Below are positions 36,680 to 48,779 of a stretch of 64,000 nucleotides of DNA, piece by piece; the stretch's first letter is position 1, and each line of letters begins with the position of its first letter. The DNA lies in assembly GCA_039881145.1 (NCBI GenBank), contig JAYKKI010000009.1, positions 7,922,501 to 7,986,500 of the forward strand. Direction: 5' to 3'. Both the position numbers and the translations under genes were made by a program. The notes below the pieces were generated by a model. That model was not told where the DNA came from. It did no database searches and was given only the letters and a program-made list of their open reading frames with translations. The stretch comes from Druceiella hillmani. Taxonomy: Eukaryota > Arthropoda > Insecta > Lepidoptera > Hepialidae.

Positions 36680-39110
36680 TTTCACCAAACCGAGCAAGAT
36701 GTAAATAAGGATTTCGCTCATGATCGATTATAGACGGCATATTCTCGAATAAGTTCAAACATTAATTTCTTTATGTTCATAGGATTCAAAATGTCAATAT
36801 AGTTTATACACATGCAATTTTATTATTGAAAAAAAATCAATTAGAAGAAATATATATGTTTGAGTAAATTAATATTTTTTATATATATATATATATAAAG
36901 GAATTCAAGCGAGAGAAGCTGAGAGCTACCCAGTTGACCAATTGACTCTTGATGATAAAATAGGACTTATGTCACAGATTTCGTGACGCCACATGAACAA
37001 TACAATCTACAAGTTTCATTTTAAAATTATAAATGTTGAAAACATTTTGTTAATTGTCATAATAATTAATTGTAATAATAATAATTATGATATTAAACAA
37101 TTGACTAATTACTAAAGTTGTTAACTGAAAAATATTTTAATATTGGTTGATATTGTACTAATGGAAGAAAAATGCTATTGAAACAGATAAACAAATGATA
37201 TTATGCACTCAGGCTAATTCAGTTGGTTACAATCAGTATCATATTTGTAATAAAAAATATTCGAATTAATTTTTGGTCGTCTTAATACTATCTTAACTTC
37301 TATATCAAATAGCTCTTATCTCCATAAAATATTGGTCAATTGTGTAGGCATTTATAAGTTCTAGTGATACAGATAACATGTTGAACGAATCTTACTTCTT
37401 CAATCCCAACCATACTTCCGACAGTTATGAAATAAATTTTTACCCAACGAAACAAGTATACATAGTAATTCCACGTGAGGTTAAATATTGCAGGCTAAGA
37501 TTGTAAACAAATAAAAAATATCAAATTAAAATGATATAAATTATATATCATTCAGCTGCATAAACATCTTTTCTAAGTGTTGGCGTCACAAAACTCAGTG
37601 TTTTGACCGGTTTCTCATATTTCATGTTATTTTTATAAGTTATTTGTGTTTTTTTTCTTTTTTATACGAACTTGATAAAAGTCATTTGTAAGACTAGCAA
37701 ATTGTTAGGCGTAGATATTATATCTACGCCTGCTGTTTTTCTGCTGAAAATCTGTTTTTCTTTAATAAAGTTTTAAATGTCGTTGAATAAATTAAGAGCA
37801 CGCTTTATTATTTAAATGTGTCGTGGCCGGCGTAACGTAAATAATGATTCTGTACGATTTTATGCAGAAGAGAATCCTCCCACCTAATTTATAAGTTGAC
37901 AGTAAGTCATTGGGGAACTATTAAATTACATTTAAATATTTTTACATTTTTTATCACGTCAAGAAATTATTGTAATACTCGTTAAGCAAGTTTATATTTT
38001 AATGACAGCCAGGTTATAATAAGTTTTAGATTTTAAAACTTTTATTATATATTTTAAATTCATTTTCAACAAAAGTATTTGAATTATTTTAATTGTATTT
38101 TTTGTGGACATATTTCTTCTAGTGTTACTTGATAGATTTATTTGCTAAGAATTTTAACAAGAGGCGAAATTTTATATTTTAAGTTGTTTCAATAGTTTGC
38201 CTTCGTAACGAAATATAATATAATATGCAAAAAACGAATTGCTACAATAACGCCTTGTAAGTAAATATGGCTTCCATAGGCGAATAAGTATTCGATGTGT
38301 GCACATTAAATCAAGTAATTTATTATCACCTATTAAAGTATACTGAGTGCGTTTGCACAGTTGGGCCGGAGCATGGCACGGAATGCGCAGAGGCGCAATA
38401 ATAAATTAATTATGAACCCAATATGATACTCCAAAAGCTAAAGAAAGAAAGAGAATAATAGGATAAAAATGAAATATATATGCAAATATTTTTCGAGAGA
38501 AAACATCTGCATATATATTTAGTTTTCACTTATAATCCACTATACACATGTTTATTGAAGATGTAACAATGAAATCAAGGCGAAATTCCGAATCTTGATA
38601 TTTATACTCAATTATTTTTTATGAATAGACCTCATAAAAGAATTTTCCTAAAATACATGGAATATCATATCGAGATTCAAATAATGAAAATTTTTTTCAA
38701 CTTTTTATTTATACTTACGGGTGATGCCATAAATTTTATAAATCGAGATAAACTTCGACTAAAGGTAAAATTATTAAATTTTTTTTAATATATTTATTTA
38801 CGATATATTAAAAAAGCTTTATCAAAATTTCATCCTATAATATATTATGCACATTATCTTTCTTGTCATTTCTCTTTGGTTTTTTCGCCATTTACTCAAC
38901 TGTTTTCTTTGAACATGTTCGTTACTTATTCATTTTTAGTAACCAACTTAATAGAGAAAGATATTCCAAACTTTATTATCTTTAGCACCTTTTAATTTGT
39001 CCATATCCAAATAAAACTTCAAAATACCCTTCAAAAAGTAAATTTGTTTAATATTATTTCATGTTAATTATACATTTAACATCAATTTTATTAGATTTAT
39101 AAATATCCAT
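36680..39110. other. AT-rich DNA with one short perfect hairpin
   Basis: Nothing was recognised except the (TA)n run at 36876-36897 and the hairpin at 37707-37731. Positions 38355-38400 are slightly GC-richer without a frame of note. Confidence 0.5.
37707..37731. repeat. Perfect hairpin, 11-bp arms, 3-nt loop
   Basis: AGGCGTAGATA, TTA, TATCTACGCCT. It is followed within 15 bases by a T-run (GCTGTTTTTCTG), which resembles a terminator in form only. Confidence 0.85.
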
Positions 39111-39115
39111 AGTAT

Positions 39116-39191
39116 CCAAGCTCTGGTTATAGATATTTATATATATCATATATCCATAGCATATATATAAATATCTATAACCAGAGCTTGG
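39116..39191. repeat. Perfect inverted repeat, 31-bp arms, 14-nt loop
   Basis: The left arm (39116-39146) starts CCAAGCTCTGGTTATAGATA. The right arm (39161-39191) is its exact reverse complement. A 14-nt AT-rich spacer separates them. Confidence 0.95.
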
Positions 39192-39759
39192 AATGAATCT
39201 TGCATTCTAGTTTTTTTAAATATGATGCCAATGCGCACCCTCTTACTCTCACCCGAATTTAGCCAATACATCTTCAGAATTTCATTGGAATATTGAAAAA
39301 GTTTTGTCTTAAAATCCTCTGGAAAAAATATGAATCAAACAATAATCATTAATTTATATAGGAGTGTATTGAATATTCTGATGAACACTAAAATATTTAG
39401 TCTATATTATTGATACCGTACTTTCTCTTTTATTTATTTTGCTCCATGATATCAAGAGTTGTATATGCTATTTGTCCGGAATCCTCTATCTGTCAGAACT
39501 ATATAACCTACGAACGTGCAAATCTGAAGAGTTGCACGTTTAACATATACCAACTACCAACAATAAAAAAATATTTTCGAATATTTCGCTAATACAGGTA
39601 TTTGTGGAAATATTAACTGGTAAGGATAATTAATTTACGCTGTCGTTCGCTGTAATAATGCATCTTTAACACAAAGATATGTGTAATTGTGTATAAAGTA
39701 ATGAAAGGATGATTGGAAGGTGAAAATAAAAATTATTTTATTAATTGATGTGCTGTTTT

Positions 39760-40110
39760 CTGTTCACAGTCAAAAAACCGAAACTGCAATAGAAGTCTGG
39801 AATAATCTGGCACATGATTGTTGATAACTCAGGGTTATTACGTCGCGTTATTATATTTTTCTTAGAGATCTGTACATAATAACTCTTTCGGTATGTCAAA
39901 ATATTGAAGGTTACGTCATTAAAATAATGATCACAGTACATAAACTTCGAAATATCGGATTTTCTATGTTGAAAGGTGTTGGGAACAATGATGCTCTCGG
40001 GTCTACCGGTATAAAATAAGCCGATGATCTTAGCAATCGGAAGCTTGAGCATGAAAATAAGTATAGATTCGGTCAAAGCTAACATTTTACAAGATTTCAG
40101 AATAGTCAAA
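39760..40110 (+). pseudogene. copia gag remnant
   Basis: Plus-strand pieces read TETAIEVWNNLAHDC, then VIKIMITVHKLRNIGFSM, in one frame with stops. These are the gag boxes that precede the zinc knuckle in copia elements (compare remnant B, DYVNRIMTMVHKLRNIHF). The 149-codon open frame on the opposite strand here (39741-40190) is an antisense shadow, although it is the longest frame in the window. Confidence 0.75.
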
Positions 40111-40765
40111 CACGCAATAGGCACAAAAAATCCTCGTCGTTTGAACTGTATAAATTCGGTCATATAAGAAAAGAATGCATATTCGAACAAAAACAGAAGA
40201 ATTTAAACAATGAGAACTTCTTTCACCGCCTTGGTCAGTGATACCACTACATAGACTCGGGGGTCATTATGCATATAATAAAGTACAATGGGACCGTTAG
40301 TACCAAAAGCATAAAAAGCCACCACAACTAAGTAGTAGGAAGGGCGTAGCCTGTCAATGCTATGAAAGCGGCGGATGCCAAAGCACTTTTAGTGAAAGTC
40401 TTTGATCAAGTGAGCCTTGGCGCATATAACAGTAAAGGTCAGTGCAATAAAATCTTACTTAAGTACGATTTAGCTTGAAACTTATTTTCGTTTCTCCATG
40501 TCAATAAAAATGGTGTTCGAGTAAAGTTTAACAAAACAAATTTCTTTATAATAAAAAGAAATAATGAAATTGTAGCCACTGCTGGTTCAATAAACAGTGC
40601 GTACAAATTGAATGTATATAGAAATGTTGCTTACGTGTAGAATGTTAACAAATTTAATAATTTCCCGTGACACTAGTCAATGACGTCTGGGTTATCTGAG
40701 TTTAAATGACCTAGAAAAAAAAATTTAGAAAGTACTGACGATGAACAAAAAGCAAAAAGTATATC

Positions 40766-41470
40766 AGGTTTACCTGTGAAACATTTCCAGAAGATAATCT
40801 GTCGCAATTGCCTCTTAAATAAAAAGATTAAAAAACCCGCTAAAATGCTTGACTTAGTTAACAGGAATATGTATGTAAATGCAATGGAAACTACATTGCT
40901 CGGTGGAGCGGGATATTTCCTAATATTTATAAAGGGCTCTTTGATAAAGGTTTTTGCTTACTTCTTGCAAAGGAAGTTAGAAGTCCTAGAAAAGATTCCT
41001 CGAAAACCGAATTGAAATTCAATTTATTCGCAGCATTGAATGTCTCTGCTCATATGTATATAAAGAATTCGCTAAGTTCATAAAGAATGCTGGAATTAAA
41101 CATCAAACGGCAACCCCATATGCAACCGAATAAAATCAAGAAGCGGAATGAATAAACCGAACACAGGTTTTGAAACCAAAATACTTATTGTTCGACGCCA
41201 ATCTTTCAAAGCAGTATTAGGATAAAGCAGTGTATATCGCCTATATGATCGCCTGTTTCACTAATAGAGCTCCAACACGAACACTGATATATAAAAGTCC
41301 ATAAGACATATGGTCAAGAAATAAACTGAACATCAGTCATCTAAGAATATTTGGCTGTCAAGTAATTATACATCTCCCAATAGAAAGGTGAGGAAATGGA
41401 ATCAAAAAGCAAGGAATGTAATATTTATATGATAATTTGAAAGTACAAAAGAGTTCTGATTTATAATACC
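40766..41470 (+). pseudogene. copia integrase remnant
   Basis: The frame at 40776-41015 begins in the gag-pre-integrase zinc region (SGLPVKHFQ, CRNCLLNKKIKKPA). It continues as GGAGYFLIFIKGSLIKVFAY, which matches GGxRYFLTFIDDFSRKxFVY of copia integrases. Later pieces are YKEFAKFIKNAGIKHQTATP, then NRT (about 41070-41160), and LNISHLRIFGCQVIIHLP (about 41325). The catalytic triad is damaged: the first Asp region reads NRNMYVNAM, the second region reads RSIEC where RSDNG is expected, and a stop follows the Glu position. Confidence 0.88.
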
Positions 41471-41929
41471 CAACTCAAGAATAGCAATAAAAATAGAGAC
41501 ATGATATTTCTGAAACCCACAGTTAAAAGAAACCAAGTTCCATTGAACCTCATTGAATCAATTTGCAAGTCAAATACATCTTGCGCTTTTAATTCGCTTT
41601 GAACACATTATAATTGTCAAAGAGAGTTATAGACTGGGAGTCTAGTAAGGAAGACATATTTCTGAAAGAGTAGTCATCATGTAAGTGCTTTATACCTTTA
41701 TGAATTTAAAATGACCCTGAGATCAAGAAGAAAATCTACAGGCTCCAACATCTTCAATAGAAGATCTGTACTGTGTGACTTAATTGTGTTTAATCAATAG
41801 CTTCGTGTTTAATATTGAGAAACGTTATAAATGTGATAAAAAACTCACAAAAAAGTAAATATAATATTTAAACATTAAATGTAAATTTATAATAAAAAAA
41901 ATTGAAAATAAGAGGGAAAAACAATAGGA

Positions 41930-43010
41930 AGCGATGACAGAGTTTAAAATTCCTGTAAAACTAACCAATCTTGTTAATGCAACTTTCTCAAGGGTTCAAT
42001 GTCATTTTTCTTCTCAAGGGTTCAATTCAAAGCATCAAGATACACAATGAGTTATCCGAGCCTTTTTTCACTGATAGAGGTTTTAGACAAAGTGATGCCC
42101 TTTCGTGCCTACTTTTTAACATTGCACTAGAGAAAGTCGTCGGAGATGCAATGATAACAACTAGAGGCACTATATACTACAAATCTACCCAAGTATTGGC
42201 TAACTGAAAAAATCGTATTATTATTGACAGACCGAGACTGGTTGTTACCGAAGCAGTTGTAGCCCTTCGCACTGAGGCTGAAAAAATGGGCCTGCACATT
42301 AATGAAAAGAAAACAAAATTTATGATTGTAACAAGTTAAGAGACCGACAACGCACCACTGGTTGTGAATGGCCACACTTTTGAAAAAGTTACCGATTTTA
42401 AATCTTGGAAAAACTGTCACCAATAGAAATGAAATGAATGTAGAAATTGACTACCGCCTGATGCTGGCAAATTGTTATTTTGGCTTAAAAAACCAACTAA
42501 GATCACGACTCATTAGCAATATGTCAAAAAGTATTATGTGTAAAACATTAATTCAACCAGGAGCCCTCTATGGCAGCGAAAGTTGGACACAGAGCAAGTA
42601 TATTCCAAACAAACTACTAATTTTTGAAAAAAAAATGTTACGTAAAATCTTCCGTGCACTTCAAAAAAATAAGGTTTCGCGAATTCTTTACAATCACAAA
42701 ATTTATTATCGATATAAACAACCAAACATTGTTAAATTCGCCAAATCAACCGAATAAGGTATCCTTGACACTTATTTGGATCAGAAGATGACAACCCGAC
42801 CAAGATACTAACTCTCAACAAGCTAGGGGTACCAAAAAGTCAGGAAAAACCGGTACTCAGATGGCTTGATGATGTCAAGAACGACTTAAAATATTAAAGG
42901 TTACCAACTGGAAAATAAAGCATTTGATAGACACTTATGGAAAAAGCCCGTTGGAACGGCCCTGGTCTGTTCTAGGCTGTAGTGTCGAGAAGAGGAACCT
43001 ATTTACACTT
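41930..43010 (+). mobile_element. LINE (non-LTR) ORF2 remnant, RT to C-terminus
   Basis: Boxes in order: IQSIKIHNELSEPFFTDRGF, RQSDALSCLLFNIALEKVVG, TRGTIYYKSTQVLA, EAEKMGLHINEKKTKFMIVT, YGSESWTQSKYIPNKLLIFE, KKMLRKIF, and PVLRWLDDVKNDLKILKVTN with WK. This is RT palm to the usual C-terminal region. At the catalytic box the sequence reads LAN-stop-KN where LAYADD is expected. The codons are substituted, not deleted. A 15-base block, TCTCAAGGGTTCAAT, is duplicated at 41986-42029. The endonuclease domain is absent, so the copy is 5'-truncated. Minus frames at 42127-42725 are shadows. Confidence 0.9.
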
Positions 43011-43019
43011 GTTATAATG

Positions 43020-44160
43020 TTCCGAAATAAATATGAAAAATGAGCACAAGAGGTTTTTAATTAAACGGATGACGTACGAGAATATAAAACCAGGTTTAAG
43101 AAAGGTGCCTATGTGAGATGTTCAAATTCGAACAAAAAGAGATGATCTGTTTAATTAATATTTTTTAATGAACCATTTCACTGAATAAACTGATTAAGAC
43201 TTTTAATGATGATTAGCGACTTTTAGTAAATTTTGGGTGATAATATATTAATAAGAAGAAGATAAACACTTTTAATGATTTCCTACAATAATAATAAAGA
43301 AAAGAATGAAAACCAAAATATATAATTATTGGATCATTACTTTTCCTGCAATATTTTCGTACAGTGTATGCGACACTACAAAAATCTTCGGCGATCAAAA
43401 TTCTTCGAGAACCGATAGTACACCGAGGAATATAACATCGAGTGTTTACCGAGTCGATGTACACCGAGTGTATACCGGTTATTCACTGTCCAGACATGCC
43501 TTCTCACATACAACCGTCCAGGTACATTGAGGATAGCTCACTGAAATCGAGAACATTATATTGCAGTACGCTCGAGCGAAAATTACCAAAAAAACAGAAT
43601 TTAGGAAATTTTCATTCGGTTTTGTAACATTATTCACAATAGTTTGAATATATGAAAAGTCGCCACAAGATGAACTTAGCGTATTTTCAAGCCAAATTTT
43701 ATGCCGTAGAAAAAATCTGGTTCTTCAGCAATGACTAAGAATGCAAGCAGGAATCGATGTAATGTCACATATTGTTAGGAATAAGTTATCCTAAAAAGTT
43801 CAGATGAGTATGAGATGATGGATTTTTGGAACTATGACAGATATTTTCGATTTATTATATGGAAAAATCTATCAAGTTCATCCGTGAGCAAAAGGTGTGT
43901 CTTAAAAATTGACCTTCTTAAAAAATTGCCGTCCACTATTACAACGCGGCTGTTTGCTCATCAGAAATTGCCAAATTTGCTATATGCATTTATGCGGCCT
44001 GAATTTGACATCTAATTATTTTTATTATTATCACATTTTAAGATACATTCCATATACCATTACATTTCATATAGCGAAAAATAAATTGATATCTGGAGTA
44101 TAACGCAAATAAAAAATTCGGTACAAGTAATGACAAATCAAAAATTTAGTACAAGTAATG
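43020..44160. other. AT-rich DNA, nothing recognised
   Basis: Several overlapping short frames (43213-44103) have no domain and no coding-like composition. A GTAC-rich patch near 43440-43480 (CCGAGTCGATGTACACCGAG) is somewhat repetitive. Confidence 0.45.
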
Positions 44161-44165
44161 ACGAG

Positions 44166-44243
44166 TTGAATAACTTTAAGTTTACACCTGTATTACATGT
44201 ACCGAAAAATTCAGTACATGTAATACAATTTAAAGTTATTCAA
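44166..44243. repeat. Nested inverted repeat, ~34-bp arms
   Basis: The outer arms are TTGAATAACTTTAA and TTAAAGTTATTCAA; the inner arms are GTATTACATGTAC and GTACATGTAATAC. The loop is about 10 nt. A GTACAAGTAATGAC block occurs twice just upstream (44121 and 44149). Confidence 0.85.
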
Positions 44244-44334
44244 AATAATCTACACTTTGTTGCACAATGTTTGATGTAATTCTAATAGCATACTCAGTAC
44301 TTTAGGGGATAAAATAAAAAAATAGCGTGAAATA

Positions 44335-44450
44335 AGCACGACCAATAACTTTTTAAATTATTAAAATTAACTCGCGACAAAAGTTGATAATTATTAAAAT
44401 TAACTCGCGTTTAAATTATTAAAATTAACTCGCGACAAAAAGTTGATAAA
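44335..44450. repeat. Short interspersed direct repeats (3 copies)
   Basis: AATTATTAAAATTAACTCGCG occurs three times; two copies are followed by ACAAAAGTTGATAA-type sequence. Spacing is uneven, so this is an irregular local duplication. Confidence 0.85.
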
Positions 44451-44459
44451 GAGACAAAC

Positions 44460-46170
44460 ACTTGGTTATGATCGATAGTTTAATTTTTCTCCGGTTTCTT
44501 TTTTCTTAAAAATTGGTTCCTCTTTTTTTGCTTTTAAAAGCACTTTATTTGGCAAATAGGTGTAGAAGGCATAAAACGAGGGTTCCGTACATATTAAATG
44601 TAATACATGGAATTTCTCTTAAAGTTAATACAAATATAAATTTTTCATATCATACATATATCGCCTGCTATATGTTTCACAGATTTAAAATTATACTGAA
44701 TATTCGGTATATTTTAAGACCTAGGATATTAATATTCTATATTTTTCAAATTAGATTTTACCAACCCTATTTTCTTCATGATTTTTGGTTGAATGTCCTT
44801 TTGGTTATGAAATTTAAAATTATAAAATAAATATTCTTTTTGTTTCTCACATCAAGCCCTTTTGAAATGGTAAGTTACATAATATAAACACTTAAAATGA
44901 AATTTGTGAGTACCTTCTTTACCCGCCTTTTTAATTCTCCCATGAATGTTTTGGAAAAGTTAGCTAGAGATGATTGTACCAAATTTCTAAGTTGCATAGT
45001 TTCTTAAAAAATAGAGGCGTGTCTGATTTTACAAATATTCCGTTTTTTTTATAGTTATCATTTCGTGACATCAAATAAATAGAATGAATTACAGTAACGT
45101 AGTCCAAGCCGTCCATATCTCTAATTTGATTAATAAATGTCTCTGAAGATTGGTTCTGAAGCTATGTAAAAAAGTTAATAGTGACAGATTTTTATAAATA
45201 TTATACGGTATCCCAAAGACTTTATTCGCAGACTTATATTACAAGTGGATTTTTTTGAATTATCGTAAATATAAATATATTGACACTGTTTTCTCAAACT
45301 GTGTTGATATTATTAACCAGGGATACGATTTTTAAATAATTTTGGTTTTTTGGTTAAAGAATGAACAGAAAAATTAATACTGTCGAAGGCGATAACATTT
45401 TTGGCACCAATGAAAACTTTATAAAATAAAAACATTTGTAACAAAATTAATAATATATAAAGTTATAGATTTACCCGTTATTTCAGTAACTTCATTTTTC
45501 CCCAGTAGCCTGCCAATTTTTTTAGTTCTCCGTTTATTTGTATGTATATAATTAAAATACGTTTTAATTGAAATCTGCAAGTTCTCTTGAATTCAACCTT
45601 GGTACATAATCAGTTTGTTGGAAAATGTTGAACCAAAAAAGAAACATTTTTCCTTAAAATCCTTATAACTAGAAATCCTTTCAAGCATGCTTTAAATTTT
45701 CCACAAGGAAATTTTGATTACTCTTAATGTTGATCAAAATTACTTTCTTGTATACACACATGTACACCGTGTGTACGCATGTGCGTGTTCAATCATCTGA
45801 ATGAGGTTAACACACAGGCGTACCCACAACATAGATGCTCGGCAAATACAGGCTATTACAATAAAATTATGTTAAAGGATGTTATAAACTCAACCAGGCG
45901 TAGTTGCAAATTGATGGAGGGAATGGCATTAGAAACTCTAGCCTCCGGGACTTTAAATGGAAGGTATTTAATGTACGTTTGTCTTTTGTAGCTTAAAGGT
46001 TTAAAGGCCCTCCACATGCTTACGTTAAGCTAGCGTGTTATTAAGGAAATGGAAAAACACCAACATGCACTTACGCGCGCCCGTCCGCGAGCAAACAAGT
46101 GCATGTAGACGTACGTGGCGTCACAAAAATAATACAAGTGAGTCTATTCTTAATAAATCAACAAATCCAA
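44460..46170. other. Unassigned DNA, with a GC-richer patch at 45.77-46.13 kb
   Basis: The patch carries two short plus frames (45779-45991 and 46035-46247) reading, for example, CKLMEGMALETLASGTLNGR. No family was recognised, and the frames are not connected by an evident splice pair. It may be an old transposon fragment or weak exon. The 105-codon frame at 44513-44830 is Ile/Phe/Tyr-rich and AT-driven. Confidence 0.3.
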
Positions 46171-46175
46171 ATAAT

Positions 46176-46209
46176 TTGAGAACCATGGTTCTCAAGTACC
46201 ATGGTACTT
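46176..46209. repeat. Two fused perfect palindromes
   Basis: TTGAGAACCATGGTTCTCAA (46176-46195) is a perfect 20-bp palindrome. AAGTACCATGGTACTT (46194-46209) is a perfect 16-bp palindrome sharing its first two bases. Outer AAATAATTTG/CAAATTATTT arms surround the pair, so the whole block can fold as a cruciform. Confidence 0.95.
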
Positions 46210-46214
46210 ATATC

Positions 46215-48130
46215 AAACACCAAATTATTTTTTCTAGCAGAGTATGATCCCCTATCCATGGTTGAAAGATTATCGATTATTATATTTATTATAATAACGG
46301 ATGTGATTTAAAAATTTTATTTAAAGAAACACAAATGGATATATACCTATACATAGTTATAGATTTGCTCAGTACGTTTATGGTTACATAAACTGGTTAT
46401 GCTTTATTTTTATTTTATTAATATAAGTGATTTCTTTATGTTCATCAATGTTCTAATTACTCATGACTTATTATAACTACGATAGGCAATTTTGTTTAAA
46501 AAACTAACAATTTATCTTCCAAAAACTAACAATTTTTTGTTTCGAAAATAATTCGAAAATTTACGTCATGTGGTTTGGTTTGAAACAACCCATAAAAACC
46601 TTGGTCCCAGTGAACTAAATTTTGCCTTCAATTCATTTGTGTCCAACGTTGCGTGAACGCAATGTTTAATTTTTTATTGTTTTACTTATTTGAAATAACA
46701 AATTACTTATATAAAGCATAATTTATGATTTAATATGGCATACTTTACTATGACACATAAAATCACTGTGTTTGTGTGTGGTCTAGATTCCAGCACATAG
46801 CCTCTGGTAAAATGCTTGATATTAAACATTTAATAAATTATGATCTCGATAATTTTAAAGCAACCGTTGCCGTTGAATACAACAAATTGAAATGAAAATA
46901 TAGACTCCCATAGAATTTAATGGGTTATCCTGAAAAAGTTCATGTGAGTAAATGGGTAATTCGATCAACTATTTGGTAAAATCCAATATGCCAAAGATAT
47001 TGAGAAATTAAAACAACAAATGAGAAAAATTTAAAAAGTAAATTAAGTGTTAAAGTCACCTTGAAGACATTAGTAGGAGGAAATAAAATGTTACCAAAAC
47101 TATTACTGTAAATTCGCCAAGTTTCTCTTTAAGAAGCTAGGCGTAAAAAGAAGTTAAATCAAATCAGGCAATACCCTTGCAGAGCTTACTAGAGAAATTT
47201 GATTTCTTAAATATTGTTTCTATCACAACGTTGAACTGATCACAACGAATAATTTTAAAATATTAACAGTTTAACGAACAGAATTACGCAAAAAGTGGAC
47301 TCGATGATGAGTTTAGACCTTACTATATGGCAAAGCCATAAAGAGGCAGAATGTATGGTATTTTTACTAAATCTGTAAAAAATACAACGAATTTTAATTT
47401 ATATGTGTTAAAAGAAGAAAGATTATAAAGAATTTAAAGTTATTAATCGGTTTATTTGACATTCATTACAGTCATAAATTGTTTTTTTATTATATTTAAT
47501 AATATAAATTCAATCACACAGTAATTCAAGTACTGATTTTATTCACAATTTTACTCCACAACGGACGAGAAAGTTTTCTTCGCCGTACTTTGAAACTGAT
47601 TTTAGCCTGGATAAGGAGTCGGTCGACAATCTGCCAAAGGCTGAGAGTATGATAACCAAACGTCTGGAGGGTATAATCAGAAAATTTACAATTAAATTTT
47701 TTTGACACTTTTTGATATACGTAGAACTTCTTACCTGTATTCGTCTAATTTTTGTCAGATTCTGACATTGTCGGTTAGTAACACCATAAGGAGATCTATC
47801 GTAACCACCGTATCTATTTTTCGTAATTTTTGTATTTCCAACTGGAAGCAAATTTTATGTATAGATAAATTTCAAGTAACTGTACATAGATAAATAGGTA
47901 TTTGATTATGTGGATTCTGTAAAATGGTTCCTTTTCTCTAGGTTTTCCTACACATTAAAAAAATGTTATTAATTGGTGGTGTGAAGTATTTTGAGTGGAT
48001 TAAAGTTAGTAATTCCAGTTGATTATGACCCGTAATTTGGTTTAGTTGCATTATGACGTTTAATTACCGACAATTTGATATAATCAAGCCAATTATATTT
48101 TAATAATCATACAAAAATATGGGCAATACA
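46215..48130. other. AT-rich DNA with an unassigned overlapping frame pair
   Basis: Two overlapping minus frames at 47526-47851 (60 and 102 codons) are fairly Arg/Ser/Leu-rich for this DNA (GGYDRSPYGVTNRQCQNLTK in one). No known domain was seen. They could be a frameshifted fossil protein, but nothing confirms it. Confidence 0.35.
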
Positions 48131-48143
48131 AGTATTTTATTGA

Positions 48144-48588
48144 ATTAAAACTCGTACGCTATTATAAAATGTATACAATTTAATTTATGCTGCACTCTTG
48201 ATTTCGAATACATATTAATAAATTAATTTCGAACAGCTTTTAATGTTTAATTATTTTGATCATTAAAACTCGTACGCTGTTATAAAATGTATACACTTTT
48301 ATTTATGCTGCACTCTTAATTTCCAATACACATTAATAAATTAATTTCGAACCGCTTTTAATGTTTAATTATTTTGATCATTAAAACTCGTACGCTGTTA
48401 TAAAATGTATACACTTTTATTTATGCTGCACTCTTAATTTCGAATACACATTAATAAATTAATTTCGAACAGCTTTTAATGTTCAATGATTATGATCATG
48501 TATACAATAAATTTAAACATGCACTTGTACTTTTTGCAAATTAATTTTGAACAGCTTTTAATGTTCAATGATTTTGATCATATACACA
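48144..48588. repeat. 118-bp tandem repeat, 3 full copies plus a partial
   Basis: The AACTCGTACGCT landmark recurs at exactly 118-bp spacing (starts near 48149, 48267 and 48385). Each unit contains TTATGCTGCACTCTTAATTT and AATTTCGAACAGCTTTTAAT. Copies 2 and 3 are nearly identical; copy 1 is older. After 48500 a partial unit (AATTTTGAACAGCTTTTAAT and following) is repeated once more. No coding role; the 97-codon frame at 48486-48779 starts in the decayed end. Confidence 0.92.
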
Positions 48589-48779
48589 AAAAATTTAAAC
48601 AGAAAAAAACTATTTCTGCTTCAAATATCTTTATGTTCCATATACAAGTATTGAAACTTTCATACATGTTTCATGTTCCCAAATCTCAGTTTCATTCAGA
48701 CCAGTCAATATCAGCTCTCTATAACGTTGTTCAGTTTGGAAATTTCAATCCCCATCTTATATTACTTAATCTGGAGTAG

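Larger units (their letters stand above)
39405..41470 (+). mobile_element. Ty1/copia retrotransposon remnant A (gag to integrase)
   Basis: Plus-strand frames show decayed copia coding in normal order: gag (about 39760-40110), a protease/pre-integrase stretch (about 40380-40650), the integrase zinc-finger and core (40766-41290) and the integrase C-terminal box (41290-41470). RT and RNase H are not seen. The sequence left of gag (39450-39490) resembles 58724-58765 left of remnant B, which suggests shared leader or LTR sequence. Exact LTRs could not be delimited. Confidence 0.85.

Noticed and set aside
37707..37745. Hairpin followed by T-run as an intrinsic terminator
   Set aside because: Eukaryotic context, no adjacent gene, and the T-run is separated and interrupted.
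39741..40190. 149-codon minus-strand open frame, the longest in the window
   Set aside because: The plus strand under it reads as decayed copia gag (TETAIEVWNNL, then IMITVHKLRNIGF). The minus frame is an antisense shadow.
47526..47851. Overlapping minus frames of 60 and 102 codons as a possible frameshifted gene
   Set aside because: No domain, no splice or promoter context and no second copy; kept only as a note in the region entry.
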